Below are positions 46,518-56,534 of a stretch of DNA of 64,000 bases, in pieces. This stretch comes from JAMXLO01 sp963696645. Lineage in GTDB: Bacteria > Pseudomonadota > Alphaproteobacteria > Acetobacterales > Acetobacteraceae. The translations under genes and the position numbers were made by a program. The DNA lies in assembly GCA_963696645.1 (NCBI GenBank), contig CAVOKY010000007.1, forward strand, positions 2,232,001-2,296,000, written 5' to 3'. The notes under the pieces are model-generated. The model saw nothing but the letters and a program-made list of their open reading frames with translations. It made no database searches and had not been told where the DNA came from. The first letter of the stretch is position 1; every line of letters starts with the position of its first letter.

Positions 46518-47326
46518 TGTGCGGTCACTGCGGTTGCGGCGATACAGCAAGTGTCACCGTTGTCGGCGCGCAACATGAAGAACACGTCCACGCTGATGGC
46601 ACGCGGCACAGCCATGCACACGAGCATCCGCATCACCACCCTGCGGAAGGCACCACGCTGGTCGAGCTGCAGACCCGCATCCTTGCCAAGAACGACGCGC
46701 TGGCGGCGCGGAACCGCGCATGGTTCGCCGGGCGCGAAATCCTGGCGATCAACCTCGTCAGCTCACCCGGCGCCGGCAAGACAATGCTCCTGGAACGCAC
46801 GATTCGCGATTTGCGGGACCAGCATGACATCGGCGTGCTGGAGGGCGATCAGGCGACGGCACTCGACGGCGACCGCATTCGTGCGACCGGCGTCCCGGTG
46901 GTGCAGGTCAACACCGGCACGGGCTGCCATCTGGAAGCCGACATGGTGGCACGTGGCCTCAGCGAACTGCGGCCCGGCGCGCGCTCCATCGTCATGATCG
47001 AAAACGTAGGAAACCTGGTGTGCCCGGCAATGTTCGATCTTGGCGAGCGGGCCAAGGTCGTCATCCTGTCGGTGACCGAGGGCGAGGACAAGCCTCTGAA
47101 ATATCCGCACATGTTCCGCGCCGCCTCGCTGATGCTGATCAACAAGATCGACCTTCTGCCACATGTCGATTTCGACATCGCACGCGTGACGGCGAACGCG
47201 GCAGAGGTCAATCCTGATATGCCGGTTCTGCGCCTCTCCGCCCGCACTGGAGAGGGTATGCAATCCTGGTACGACTGGTTGCGCCGCGAAGCGAAAGCGG
47301 CTGGCGAGGCGGCCTTCTCGTCGTAG
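46517..47326 (+). CDS. hypB: Hydrogenase nickel incorporation GTPase HypB
   Basis: A 269-residue HypB. The N-terminal MCGHCGCGD provides the high-affinity nickel site and is followed by a His-rich stretch (HEEHVHADGTRHSHAHEHPH) that can store nickel. The SIMIBI GTPase core has the P-loop LVSSPGAGKTMLLERTI, VLEGDQATALDGDRIRATG, CHLEADMV, IENVGNLVCPAMFDLG and LINKIDLLP (the NKxD motif). GTP hydrolysis drives nickel transfer with HypA. Start ATG 46517 overlaps hypA and has GAGGAGG upstream. It is the last hyp gene here; the following MFS gene begins 41 bases on. Confidence 0.95.
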   Translation: MCGHCGCGDTASVTVVGAQHEEHVHADGTRHSHAHEHPHHHPAEGTTLVELQTRILAKNDALAARNRAWFAGREILAINLVSSPGAGKTMLLERTIRDLRDQHDIGVLEGDQATALDGDRIRATGVPVVQVNTGTGCHLEADMVARGLSELRPGARSIVMIENVGNLVCPAMFDLGERAKVVILSVTEGEDKPLKYPHMFRAASLMLINKIDLLPHVDFDIARVTANAAEVNPDMPVLRLSARTGEGMQSWYDWLRREAKAAGEAAFSS

Positions 47327-47367
47327 GTCTGCCACGCCGACCATGTCGCGAGGGAGAGCGTTCAAGC

Positions 47368-48588
47368 GTGACGACCGACACGGACCCCAGGCCCGCCTAT
47401 GCCTGGATTCGCCTTGCGACCTGCGTGCTGCTCAGCACGTTCGGCGGCATCAGCCTCTGGTCGGTCGTGGTCGTGTTGCCTGCGGTGCAGGCGGAATTCG
47501 CCGTGGACCGGGCCTCTGCGTCACTCCCGTACACGCTGACCATGGTCGGCTTCGCGGTCGGTGGCGTGCTGATGGGCCGACTGGCGGATCGTTTCGGCGT
47601 CATGCTTCCTGCACTCGTCGGCTCCGTCGCACTGGGCATCGGCTACGTCGCCGCCGGCTTTGCGACGAGTCTCTGGCAGTTCGCCATTATCCACGGCGTG
47701 CTGATCGCACTCTTCGGCGGTGCTGCAACGTTCGGTCCGATCGTCGCCGACGTGTCGCGGTGGTTCACGCGGCGGCGCGGCATCGCGGTCGCCATCGCGG
47801 CGTCGGGCAACTATCTGGCCGGCGCCATCTGGCCACCGATCGTGCAGCATTTCGTCCAGACCATCGGCTGGCGGCAGACACATATCGGCATCGGGGCGGT
47901 ATGTGCGCTCACCATGATCCCGCTCACGCTGGCGCTGCGCCGCAATGCTCCGTCCCAGCAAAATGCCGTGACTGGCAGCGCACGCGTCACTCCGGCACAG
48001 GCCACGCTTGGCATGTCACCCCGCGCGCTACAGGTCCTGCTGTCGATCGCCGGATTCTGCTGCTGTGTCGCAATGTCGATGCCGCAGGTCCACATCGTCG
48101 CCTATTGCGGCGATCTCGGCTATGGCGTCGAGAACGGCGCCGCCATGCTGTCGCTGATGCTCGGTCTGGGCATCGTCAGCCGCGTCGGCTCCGGCTTCAT
48201 CGCCGACCGTTTCGGCGGACTGCCGACACTGCTGATCGGATCAGCCGCACAGATGCTGGCGCTGCTGTTGTATCTCGGGTTCAGCAGCCTGACGTCGCTC
48301 TACGTGATCTCGGGACTGTTCGGATTGTTCCAGGGCGGCATCATCCCGAGCTACGCGATCATCATCCGCGAGTACCTGCCGGCGCGCGAAGCCGGCATGC
48401 GATTCGGCATGGTGATCATGGCCACCTTGTTCGGAATGGCATTCGGTGGCTGGATATCCGGCGCGATCTTCGATGTCACCGGCTCCTACAGCGCCGCCTT
48501 CGCCAATGGCGCCGGCTGGAACCTGATCAACCTGTGCATCGCGGTCGCATTGCTGACACGAGGTGCCCGGCGCACGGCGCCTGCCTGA
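47368..48588 (+). CDS. MFS transporter, OxlT/monocarboxylate-like
   Basis: A 406-residue, 12-helix major facilitator protein starting at GTG 47368 with GGGAGAG upstream. Motif A-like GVLMGRLADRFGVMLPALVG lies in the 2-3 loop and its repeat SRVGSGFIADRFGGLPTLLI in the second half. RWFTRRRGIAVAIAASGNYL in TM4-5 is typical of the oxalate/monocarboxylate transporter group. It likely imports an organic acid, perhaps a substrate for the catabolic genes downstream. It is followed after 16 bases by the serine hydrolase gene, so the two may be co-transcribed. Confidence 0.85.
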   Translation: MTTDTDPRPAYAWIRLATCVLLSTFGGISLWSVVVVLPAVQAEFAVDRASASLPYTLTMVGFAVGGVLMGRLADRFGVMLPALVGSVALGIGYVAAGFATSLWQFAIIHGVLIALFGGAATFGPIVADVSRWFTRRRGIAVAIAASGNYLAGAIWPPIVQHFVQTIGWRQTHIGIGAVCALTMIPLTLALRRNAPSQQNAVTGSARVTPAQATLGMSPRALQVLLSIAGFCCCVAMSMPQVHIVAYCGDLGYGVENGAAMLSLMLGLGIVSRVGSGFIADRFGGLPTLLIGSAAQMLALLLYLGFSSLTSLYVISGLFGLFQGGIIPSYAIIIREYLPAREAGMRFGMVIMATLFGMAFGGWISGAIFDVTGSYSAAFANGAGWNLINLCIAVALLTRGARRTAPA

Positions 48589-48604
48589 ACAACGGGAGAT
48601 AACG

Positions 48605-49816
48605 ATGGACGCGAAACCGGAAGACGTCGGCCTTTCATCCGAGCGGCTGGCACGCGTCAATGCCTGGGCGCAGCGCCTGGTGGATGACGGCAAGCTGCCC
48701 GGCATGACCACCATGGTGATGCGGCACGGCAAGCTGGTACATTTCAACATATGCGGCCTGGCCGACATCAAGCGCGAGACGCGGCTGGCGCCGGACACCA
48801 TCTTTCGCTTCTACTCGATGACCAAGCCGCTGACCTCGACAGCGATCATGAAGCTGTACGAGGAAGGCCACTTCCAGCTCGATGATCCGATCACGCGGTA
48901 CCTGCCGTGCTTCAAGGACATGCGCGTGGCGGTCGGCGGTATGCGCGGCAAGCTGGAGACAGTGCCGGCGGAACGCGACATCACCTTCCGCGATCTGCTG
49001 TCCCACACGTCGGGTTTGACGTACGGCTTCATGGAGGCCACGCCGGTGGACGGGCAGTACCGCGATCGCGGGGTGGACTTCCAGACGTCCGACAAGACAT
49101 TGGCCGAGGTGGTCGAGATCGCCGCCGACATTCCGCTGATCGCACAGCCGGGGGCGGAGTGGAATTACAGCATATCCACCGACGTGCTGGGCCATCTGGT
49201 TGCGGTGATCTCCGGCAAGCCGTTCGATCAGTTCCTGCGCGAGCGGGTGACGGGCCCGCTGGGCATGGTGGACACGGAGTTTCATGTTCCGCCCGACAAG
49301 CTGTCCCGATTTGCCGCGAATTACACCTGCAAGCCGGATGGCAGACTGCTGCTGATCGACGATCCGCAGAAGAGTCCCTTTGCTACGCAGCGTAAGATCT
49401 GTTCCGGCGGCGGCGGTCTGCTGTCCACCGCGACCGACTACATGCGGTTCTGCCGCATGATGTTGAACAAGGGCACGCTCGATGGGGTGCGACTGCTCGG
49501 ACGCAAGACGGTGGAGCTGATGACGTCCAACCATCTGCGCGGCGACATGGCGGCGATGGGGCAGCCGCGGTTCTCCGAGTCTTCGTATCACGGGATAGGC
49601 TTTGGGTTGGGCTTTTCCGTCATGTTGGACCCGGCGGAGGCGCAGATCCTTGGCACGCCTGGCGAGTATGCGTGGGGCGGTGCAGCGAGCACCGCGTTCT
49701 GGATCGATCCCGCCGAGGATATGGCGGTGATCATGCTGACCCAGCTCATGCCGTCGTCGACATATCCGATCCGACGCGAATTGCGGGTGCTGACGTATCA
49801 GGCGATTGTGGACTGA
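48605..49816 (+). CDS. Serine hydrolase, beta-lactamase/esterase EstB-like (class C fold)
   Basis: A 403-residue protein from ATG 48605 (GGGAGA site upstream). The nucleophile motif is FRFYSMTKPLTSTAIMKLYE (Ser-x-x-Lys). The second motif is EWNYSISTDVLGHLVAVISG, with Tyr-Ser in place of the Tyr-x-Asn of penicillin-binding proteins. LSHTSGLTYGF is also conserved. There is no signal peptide, so it is probably a cytoplasmic esterase or lactonase rather than a penicillinase. It lies directly after an organic-acid-type MFS gene and may open an ester or lactone that the transporter brings in. Confidence 0.87.
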   Translation: MDAKPEDVGLSSERLARVNAWAQRLVDDGKLPGMTTMVMRHGKLVHFNICGLADIKRETRLAPDTIFRFYSMTKPLTSTAIMKLYEEGHFQLDDPITRYLPCFKDMRVAVGGMRGKLETVPAERDITFRDLLSHTSGLTYGFMEATPVDGQYRDRGVDFQTSDKTLAEVVEIAADIPLIAQPGAEWNYSISTDVLGHLVAVISGKPFDQFLRERVTGPLGMVDTEFHVPPDKLSRFAANYTCKPDGRLLLIDDPQKSPFATQRKICSGGGGLLSTATDYMRFCRMMLNKGTLDGVRLLGRKTVELMTSNHLRGDMAAMGQPRFSESSYHGIGFGLGFSVMLDPAEAQILGTPGEYAWGGAASTAFWIDPAEDMAVIMLTQLMPSSTYPIRRELRVLTYQAIVD

Positions 49817-49886
49817 GCTGCGCGCGCCTGTCGGTACGGGGTCAAAGCGATGCGGCAATCCCCGCCTTTCGCAATGACGGTGCCGG

Positions 49887-50576
49887 TCAGACCGGATGCT
49901 TCGCCGTCTGGTTGAACAGGATCCGCCGCTCGTCTTCCGTTGGCGGTGCGCGGCGGCGCCATTCCTTGCCCAGATCGATCCCGCGCTGTACCGCCGGACG
50001 CTGCTTGATCGCCTCGCGCCACCGCGCAACGTTGGGAAATTCGTCCAGCGCCTGACCGAGCGGCTTCGAAATCAGCACCCACGGAAACGACGCCATGTCG
50101 GCGATCGAGTATTCGTCCAGGATGAATTGCCGGCCGTCCAGCCTCCGCTCCAGCACGCCGAGACAGCGGTTGTACTCGTTGGCGTAGCGCTGCTTCGAAT
50201 AGGCATGCTCGCCCTGCGCGTAATTCACGAAATGACTGAGCTGCCCGGCCATCGGCCCGAGATTGCCGACCTGCCAGAACAGCCACTCCAGCGTCTCCTT
50301 CCGCCCGCGCCGGTCCGTCGGTATGAACCGGCCGCTCTTTTCCGCCAGATGCAGCAGGATGGCGCCCGATTCGAACACCGACACCACCTCGCCGCCGTCG
50401 TCATGATCGACGATCGCCGGCATGCGGTTGTTCGGGCTGATCGCCAGGAACTCCGGCTTGAACTGATCCCCCTTGCCGATGTTCACCGGCACGACGCGGT
50501 ACGGCAGCCCGCATTCCTCCAGCATGATTGACACTTTCCAGCCATTGGGCGTGGGCCAGTAGTGGAAATCGATCAT
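49887..50576 (-). CDS. Glutathione S-transferase family protein (YfcG/YghU-like)
   Basis: A 229-residue GST: the N-terminal thioredoxin-fold domain (MIDFHYWPTPNGWKVSIMLE, SPNNRMPAIVDHD, VFESGAILLHLAEKSG with the glutathione-gamma-Glu site) and an all-helical C-terminal domain (EYSIADMASFPWVLISKPLG). Asn-Gly near the N-terminus in place of a catalytic Ser/Tyr is typical of the Nu class, which has disulfide-bond reductase activity. The start overlaps the stop of the CoA-transferase gene (ATGA), so the two form one unit. The role is probably detoxification of, or thioether removal from, an intermediate of the local pathway. Confidence 0.88.
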   Translation of the reverse strand: MIDFHYWPTPNGWKVSIMLEECGLPYRVVPVNIGKGDQFKPEFLAISPNNRMPAIVDHDDGGEVVSVFESGAILLHLAEKSGRFIPTDRRGRKETLEWLFWQVGNLGPMAGQLSHFVNYAQGEHAYSKQRYANEYNRCLGVLERRLDGRQFILDEYSIADMASFPWVLISKPLGQALDEFPNVARWREAIKQRPAVQRGIDLGKEWRRRAPPTEDERRILFNQTAKHPV

Positions 50577-51757
50577 GCGTCAACACCTTCCGCGCGAAGC
50601 GTTGCGATCTCCGCATCCGAATAGCCGAGCTCGGCCAGGATCTCGGCCGTGTGTTCGCCCAATGCCGGCCCGCCGCGGCGAATACCCGCCGGTGTTGCGG
50701 AGAACCGCGCGGCGGGTCGCGCCTGGCGCAGCCTTCCCGCCTGATGGTGGTCGGTCTCCACGACGATGCCGTTGGCGACCACCTGCGGATGCTGGATCAT
50801 CCGATTGCGCGTCAGCACCGGCGCACACGGCACACCCTCGGCCGTGAGGCGCTCCAGCCATTCCTCAGCCGGTCGGGTCAGCAACACCTCCTGGATCATC
50901 GCAAGCCGGTCGTCGATATGTTTTTGGCGTAACGCGGGCGTCCTGAAGCGCGGATCGTCCAGCCATCCCGGCCGCTCCAGCGCACGGGTCAGCGCCGCCC
51001 ATTCGCGATCGGTCTGCACCGCGGCGCTGATGTAGCCGTCTGCCGTCTGATAGATCAGGTCGATGAAGCTGGCGGCCTCCTGCTGCGGCAGTTCATCGCC
51101 GACGAAGGTCTGGCTGCCCATGTCGGATCCCCAGAGGAACGCGACCACCGCATCCAGCATCGCGAGCCGCACGTGCTGTCCCTGGCCGGTCCGTTCGCGT
51201 GCCAGTAGCGCGGCGGTGATTGCCTGTGCCGCAACGATGCCGGTCAACTTGTCGGGCAGGATGGTGCGGACCAGCCGCGGCCGCTCCTGATCCGACCCGG
51301 CCTGTACGGTCGCCAGGCCGGACAACGCCTGTACCAGCGGATCGTATACCGGCTTGGCGGCGAACGGCCCCTGCTCGCCGAAGCCGCTGATCGAGACATA
51401 GACGATGTCGGGCGCCAGCGCCCGCACCGCCGCCTCGCCGAAACCCATCCGGTCGATCACGCCGGCACGAAAATTCTGGATGAACACGTCGGCGCCGGCG
51501 ATCAGCCGCTTCAGCACCTCCACGGCGGCCGGCGTCTTGAGGTCCAGCACGATCGAGCGCTTGTTGCGGTTGTTGTTGAGGAACGACGCGGAAAACCCAC
51601 TCCGGCGGTTGGCGGCGGCGCGCGTGTGGTCGCCGCCCTGCGGGTTCTCCACTTTGATGACATCGGCGCCCTGGTCGGCCAGCAGCATCGTGGCCGACGG
51701 GCCCGATACCATGGAGGTCAGATCGACGACACGATAGCCGTGCAGCGGTCCCGGCAT
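50573..51757 (-). CDS. CaiB/BaiF-family (class III) CoA-transferase
   Basis: A 394-residue enzyme that moves CoA between carboxylic acids. Marks are LHGYRVVDLTSMVSGPSATM, LLADQGADVIKVENPQGGDH, NRNKRSIVLDLKTPAAVEVL, ADVFIQNFRAGVIDRMG, and the catalytic Asp region QHVRLAMLDAVVAFLWGSDM. The ATG at 51757 gives the usual length; longer frames upstream add non-homologous residues. It is translationally coupled to the GST gene. It would activate an organic acid in the same catabolic pathway; the acid is unknown. Confidence 0.9.
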   Translation of the reverse strand: MPGPLHGYRVVDLTSMVSGPSATMLLADQGADVIKVENPQGGDHTRAAANRRSGFSASFLNNNRNKRSIVLDLKTPAAVEVLKRLIAGADVFIQNFRAGVIDRMGFGEAAVRALAPDIVYVSISGFGEQGPFAAKPVYDPLVQALSGLATVQAGSDQERPRLVRTILPDKLTGIVAAQAITAALLARERTGQGQHVRLAMLDAVVAFLWGSDMGSQTFVGDELPQQEAASFIDLIYQTADGYISAAVQTDREWAALTRALERPGWLDDPRFRTPALRQKHIDDRLAMIQEVLLTRPAEEWLERLTAEGVPCAPVLTRNRMIQHPQVVANGIVVETDHHQAGRLRQARPAARFSATPAGIRRGGPALGEHTAEILAELGYSDAEIATLRAEGVDA

Positions 51758-52156
51758 GGCGTTCACTCTGTCCAACGGTCGATGTCCCATCTGATCGGCC
51801 ATCAGCGCCGGCGGGTCAAGCTCACGAAAAAGTGTTGCTGCATCCGCGAAGAAAATGACAATATCTCTGTCGCATCGATCGGGAAAACCCACCAAAGAGG
51901 CAACACCCGTCCGCCGGATAAGAACGAAGAGGCTAGCCGTGATCACTTTGCCGAACCGGGCGTCCTTTAGCCCGGGGATCGCCCAATTGGGCCGGATGCT
52001 ATGGAGCAGGGCCGAGAGCCTGCCATGGCCGCATCTGCCGGATGGCCCGCAGCCGGATGACCCGGTTTTCCTGCAGGATTTCGCCACGCTTACGCCCGAC
52101 CAGGTGCAGGAGATGCGTACTGGCCGCGGTCGCTCCGGCACGGCGGGGTGCGGCCG
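51758..52156. other. Intergenic region with a possible small frame
   Basis: The frame ending at 52160 (RAESLPWPHLPDGPQPDDPV, FLQDFATLTPDQVQEM) is open and composition-wise coding-like but unrecognised. The rest is the upstream region of the CoA-transferase gene. The boundary with the exported protein gene at 52157 is unclear. Confidence 0.3.
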
Positions 52157-52624
52157 ATGAAGGGCTGGAGCCGGCGGGGGAGCGGCGAATCCTCAGGGGA
52201 CATCGGCCGCGCGGCGTTGCTCGGAGGCGTGGTCGGGGCCCTGCTGGCAAGCTCGGTTGCGGTGGTGGCGGCGGCGACCACCATGGAGCTCGGCCCCAAG
52301 GTCGGCGACATCCTGGTGTTCCGGTCCAACGTGCAGGTGCCCGCCGACTGGGACTTCACCGCGGCGAGCATCGGCGGCGAGCGAGAGGCGAGCTGCAACC
52401 TCAAGCCCAACACCATGGCGGCGGGTGGTGGCAGCCTCGTGGTGGAAGAGCGCTTCCGTCATCCTCTGCAGTATCGTGTGCACTGGGCTGGCCGGCATAC
52501 GAGCGACGGCAACGCCGATTGCGGCGGCAGCGCCGAGCTGGTCATCACTGGCGAGGAGCTGCAATTGCTGAGCAACGCGGTCGGCGGCCCGGGCGTCGAG
52601 CACCAAGGTCTTTTCAATTTCTGA
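52157..52624 (+). CDS. Membrane-anchored or exported protein, unknown function
   Basis: A 155-residue protein starting at ATG 52157 (a GTG at 52148 would add three residues). A basic start (KGWSRRGSGE) leads to a hydrophobic segment (AALLGGVVGALLASSVAVVA) that can serve as signal anchor. The remainder is beta-rich with two cysteines (EASCNLKPNTMAAGGGSLVV, SDGNADCGGSAELVITGEEL) that could form a disulfide outside the cytoplasm. I do not recognise a named domain. It stands alone between oppositely oriented catabolic genes. Confidence 0.55.
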   Translation: MKGWSRRGSGESSGDIGRAALLGGVVGALLASSVAVVAAATTMELGPKVGDILVFRSNVQVPADWDFTAASIGGEREASCNLKPNTMAAGGGSLVVEERFRHPLQYRVHWAGRHTSDGNADCGGSAELVITGEELQLLSNAVGGPGVEHQGLFNF

Positions 52625-52634
52625 AGCGGCGGCG

Positions 52635-53975
52635 TTACGAAACTGACCGGCTGGCGAAGAACCGGTTCTCGGGCCGTGGCAGGCCCAGGTTCTCGCGCAG
52701 CGTCCTGCCTTCGTACTCACGCCGGAAAATGCCGCGGCGCTGCAGTTCGGGCACCACGCGATCGACGAAATCATCCAGCCCGGCCGGAAGATACGGAAAC
52801 ATGATGTTGAAGCCGTCGCAGGCTTCGGTGGTCAGCCACTCCTCCATCTGATCGGCGATCATGGCCGGTGTGCCGAGCAGCGCCGGCCCGCTATAGCCGC
52901 CCAGGCGCTGCGCCAGTTGCCGCACGGTCAGGTTCTCCCGCTTGGCCAGCGCCATGGCGCGTTCGCGGCCGCTCTTGCTGGCGTTGGTCTCCGGGATGTC
53001 GGGCAGCGGCGCATCCGGATCGAAGTTCCGACGCATCGGTGCCCAGCGCGATCGACAGCGACGCGATGGCACTGTCGTAATGCACCCGGCTGTCCAGCAA
53101 TGCCCGCTTCTCGCGCGCTTCCTCCAGCGAATCGCCGACGACGACGAAGGCGCCTGGCAGGATCTTCAGCATGGTCCGGATCGCGCCCCAGTTTCGCCAT
53201 GCGGGCCTTCACATCGGCATAGAGCGCGCGTCCGCCCGCCAGGTCGCCGGCGCCGGCGAAGATCACCTCCGCGGTTTCGGCGGCGAGCTGACGGCCGGCA
53301 TCCGATGCGCCGGCCTGCACGATCACCGGCCAGCCCTGAATCGGCCGCGCGATGTTGAGCGGGCCGCGCACCGAGTAATATTGGCCCTTGTGGTTCAGCA
53401 CGTGCATGCGGGCGGGATCGAAGAACTCACCGGTCTCGACGTTGCGGATGAATGCGTCCTCCGCCCAACTGTCCCACAACCCGGTGACGACATCGTAGAA
53501 TTCGCGCGCACGACGATAGCGCTCGTCATGCTCCATGTGTTCGTCCAGGCCGAAGTTCAGCGCCGAGTCCGGGTTCGAGGTGGTGACGATGTTCCATGCC
53601 GCGCGCCCGCCGCTGATGTGGTCGAGCGAGGCGAAGCGTCGCGCGACGTGATACGGCGCTTCGAATGTGGTGGAGCCGGTGGCGATCAGGCCGATGTGGT
53701 CGGTAACCATCGCCAGCGCCGACAGCAGCGTGAACGGCTCGAACGAGGTCACCGTGTGGCTGCGCTTCAGTGCCTCGATCGGCATGTTGAGCACGGCCAG
53801 ATGGTCGGCCATGAAGAATGCGTCGAATTTGCCGCGTTCCAGCGTCTGGATGAAGCGCTTCAGGTGCGCGAGGTTGAAGTTCGCATCGGGATAGGCGCCG
53901 GGATAGCGCCAGGCCGCGGTGTGGATGCTGGCCGGCCGCATGAAGGCGCCGAGATGGAGCTGACGTTCTGGTCAT
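52635..53975 (-). pseudogene. LLM flavin-dependent monooxygenase (NtaA/SnaA/DszA type), three +1 shifts
   Basis: The N-terminal start ATG 53975 (MTRT, then QLHLGAFMRPASIHTAAWRY), the flavin-binding barrel (KFDAFFMADHLAVLNMPIEA, ASLDHISGGRAAWNIVTTSN, PVIVQAGASDAGRQLAAETA), the middle piece (MLKILPGAFVVVGDSLEEAR) and the C-terminus (NFDPDAPLPDIPETNASKSG, GTPAMIADQMEEWL) lie in successive frames. Shifts are near 53964, 53172 and 53040; each is repaired by deleting one base. Relatives oxidise nitrilotriacetate, dibenzothiophene sulfone or pristinamycin precursors with reduced FMN. Either a pseudogene or a gene with sequence errors. Confidence 0.82.
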
Positions 53976-54039
53976 GATTGCCCTGGTCACCCTTCCCGCA
54001 TAGACCGTGCTGGCACGATTTAGGCGTGGGGAGACGCTG

Positions 54040-56358
54040 ATGACAATCCGGACCGTGATCGGCGATGCACCGAAGCGCCGGGAGGATGCGCGCTTCGTTA
54101 CCGGTCGGGGCGGCTATCTCGACGACCTTGCGTTCGACGGTGTGGCGCACGCCGTGGTGCTGCGCTCGCCGCACGCCCATGCGCGGATCGACGGCATCGA
54201 CGTGGCCGCGGCGCGCGCGCTGCCGGGCGTGCTGGCCGTGCTGACAGCGGTCGATGCGGATGCGGACGGGCTGCACCCGATGCGCCCGACGGTGGAAGCC
54301 AACGTGCAGACCGGCGAACCGTTCGCTTTCGCGCCGCAACCGTTGCTGGCGCGTGGACAAGGTCCGCCACGTCGGCGAGCCGGTGGCGCTGGTCGTCGCC
54401 GAGACGCGCGCCCAGGCGCTGGATGCGGCGGAACGCATTGTGGTGCACTATGCGCCGCTGCCGGCCGTGACCACCGCGGAGGCCGCGCGAGCGCAGCGGT
54501 GCGCCGGAGATTTCGGCCGAGGTGCCGGGCAACGTCTGCCTCGACTGGCGTACCGGCGATGCCGCGGCGGTGGACGGCAGCATTCGCGGCGGCGGCGCAC
54601 GTTGTCACGCTGCAGCTCGACAACCACCGCATCGTCACCAATCCGATGGAGCCGCGCGGCGCGGTCGGCGCTTATGACACGTGCGCAGGACCGCTACACG
54701 CTGCACGTCTCCAGCCAGAACATCCACGGCAATCGCGACGCGACGGCCCGCGGCGTTGGGCGTTCCTGCCGCGTCGGTGCGTTTCATCGCGCCGGATGTC
54801 GGCGGCGGGTTCGGCGCGAAGAACTTCACCTACGCCGAACATGCGCTGATCCTGTGGGCGGCGAAACGTGTCGGGCGGCCGGTGAAGTGGATCGCCACGC
54901 GCAGCGAGGGGTTCGTGTCCGACCACCAGGCGCGCGATCATCACGGCCGAGGCTGCGCTGGCGCTGGATGCCGACGGGCAGCTTCCTGGCGCTGCGCGTG
55001 ACCAGCGTCGCCAATATCGGCGCCTATATGGCCGGCGGCTCCGGCTGCGGTGCAGACCAACCAGTATGTGCATCTGCAAGGCACCATCTATGCGATTCCC
55101 GCGATCGAGCTGCACATCGCGGCGGTGCTGAGCAACACCACGCCGATCGGCGTGACACGCGCGCCCAGGCTTCGCCGAATCGGTCAACATCATCGAGCGG
55201 CTGATCGACGCCGCCGCGCGGCAATGCGGCTTCGACCGCGCGGACCTGCGCCGCCGCAACATGGTGCCGGCGCGATGCCATGCCGATGACCAACGCGCTC
55301 GGCTTCAGCGTGGACAGCGGCGCATTTCCAGGAGACGTTCGATCGCGCGCTGGCCAAGGCCGACGTTGCGGGTTTCGCGGCGCGACGAGCGGACAGCGAA
55401 GCGCGCGGACTGCTGCGCGGCCTGGGGTTCGCGTATCACATCAAGGGAACCGGCGGATCGCCGCACGAGAACGTCGATATCCGTTTCGAAACGGACGGCA
55501 CCGTGTCGCTGATCACTGGCACGCAGACCATCGGCCAGGGCCACGAAACGACGTTTCCGCAGATCCTCGCCGATCGGCTCGGCGTGCCGAATGAATTGAT
55601 CCGGCTGCGCCAGGGCGACACCGATCTGATCCCGACGGGCGGCGGTCACGGCAGTTCGCGCGCAACCTATATGGGCGGCACGGCGATCTGGCGTGCATCG
55701 GACGACGATCATCGCCAAAGGGCACGCGCATCGCCGCGGAGGCACTGGAAGCCGCGGAAGCGGATATACGGTTTGAGGATGGTCATTTCGTCGTCGCGGG
55801 CACCAACATGTCGATGTCGCTGCTCGATGTGGCGGCCCGGGCGCGCGATGCGGGCGACGCCGCTCGACACGTATCATGCCTGGACGCGCGAACACATGAC
55901 CTTTCCCAATGGCACGCACGTCGTCGAGGTGGAGATCGACCGCGAGACCGGCTGCGTCGCGCTGGTGCGGCACACCGCGGTGGATGACTACGGCGTGCTG
56001 GTCAATCCGATGATCGCAGCCGGCCAGGCGCATGGCGCGATCGCGCAGGGCGTCGGCCAGGCGCTGCTGGAGCACGCGGTGTACGACCCGGAAACCGGCC
56101 AGCCGATCGCCGGCTCATTCATGGACTACGCGTTGCCGCGCGCCGACGACCTGCCGCCGTTCGACCTGAGCTTCAACGCCACGCGCTGCACGACCAATCC
56201 GCTCGGGCGTGAAAGGCTGCGGCGAGGCGGGCGCCGTCGGCGCGTTCCCAGCAATCGCCAATGCGATCCTCGATGCATTGGCGCCGTTGGGCGTCAGGGG
56301 GTTCGATGGACCCGCGACGCCGTTGCGGATCTGGCGGGCGATGCGTCGTTGCGGATGA
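54040..56358 (+). pseudogene. Xanthine-dehydrogenase-family molybdopterin-binding large subunit, many +1 shifts
   Basis: From ATG 54040 (KRREDARFVTGRGGYLDDLA) to TGA 56358 the whole Mo-hydroxylase large subunit is readable, but it changes frame about 15 times. Each time removal of one base restores homology. Key segments: RHVGEPVALVVAETRAQALD, VGGGFGAKNFTYAEHALIL, TRAP-GFAESVNIIERLIDAA, TQTIGQGHETTFPQILADRL, and NPLG-VKGCGEAGAVGAFPA with the catalytic Glu. No premature stops remain in the joined frame. The partner FeS and FAD subunit genes are absent. It would hydroxylate an aromatic heterocycle or aldehyde. Possibly intact in reality if the shifts are sequence errors. Confidence 0.85.
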
Positions 56359-56406
56359 AACCACTGGCGCTTGATCCCTGTCGCTGCATTCTGACACCGC
56401 GCCACC

Positions 56407-56507
56407 CCCTGTCATTGCGAGGAGCGCAGCGACGAAGCAATCTGGTGCCAGTACCCGCGGTACTGGCGGGGGATTGCTTCGTCGCTGCGCTCCTCGCAAT
56501 GACAGGG
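56407..56507. repeat. 101-bp perfect hairpin of the 'TCATTGCGAGGAGCG' interspersed type
   Basis: The left arm 56407-56442 (CCCTGTCATTGCGAGGAGCG, then CAGCGACGAAGCAATC) is the exact reverse complement of 56472-56507. The 29-base middle holds its own palindrome GCCAGTACC-CGC-GGTACTGGC. Very similar intergenic repeats occur scattered in many bacterial genomes. It lies between convergent genes and can also act as a bidirectional terminator. Confidence 0.85.
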
Positions 56508-56534
56508 TAGACGGCGCGACAGTAGCTGGCCGCC

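Noticed and set aside
48635..50029. 464-codon minus-strand frame over the serine hydrolase
   Set aside because: Antisense to the hydrolase with its SxxK motif; composition is shadow-like.
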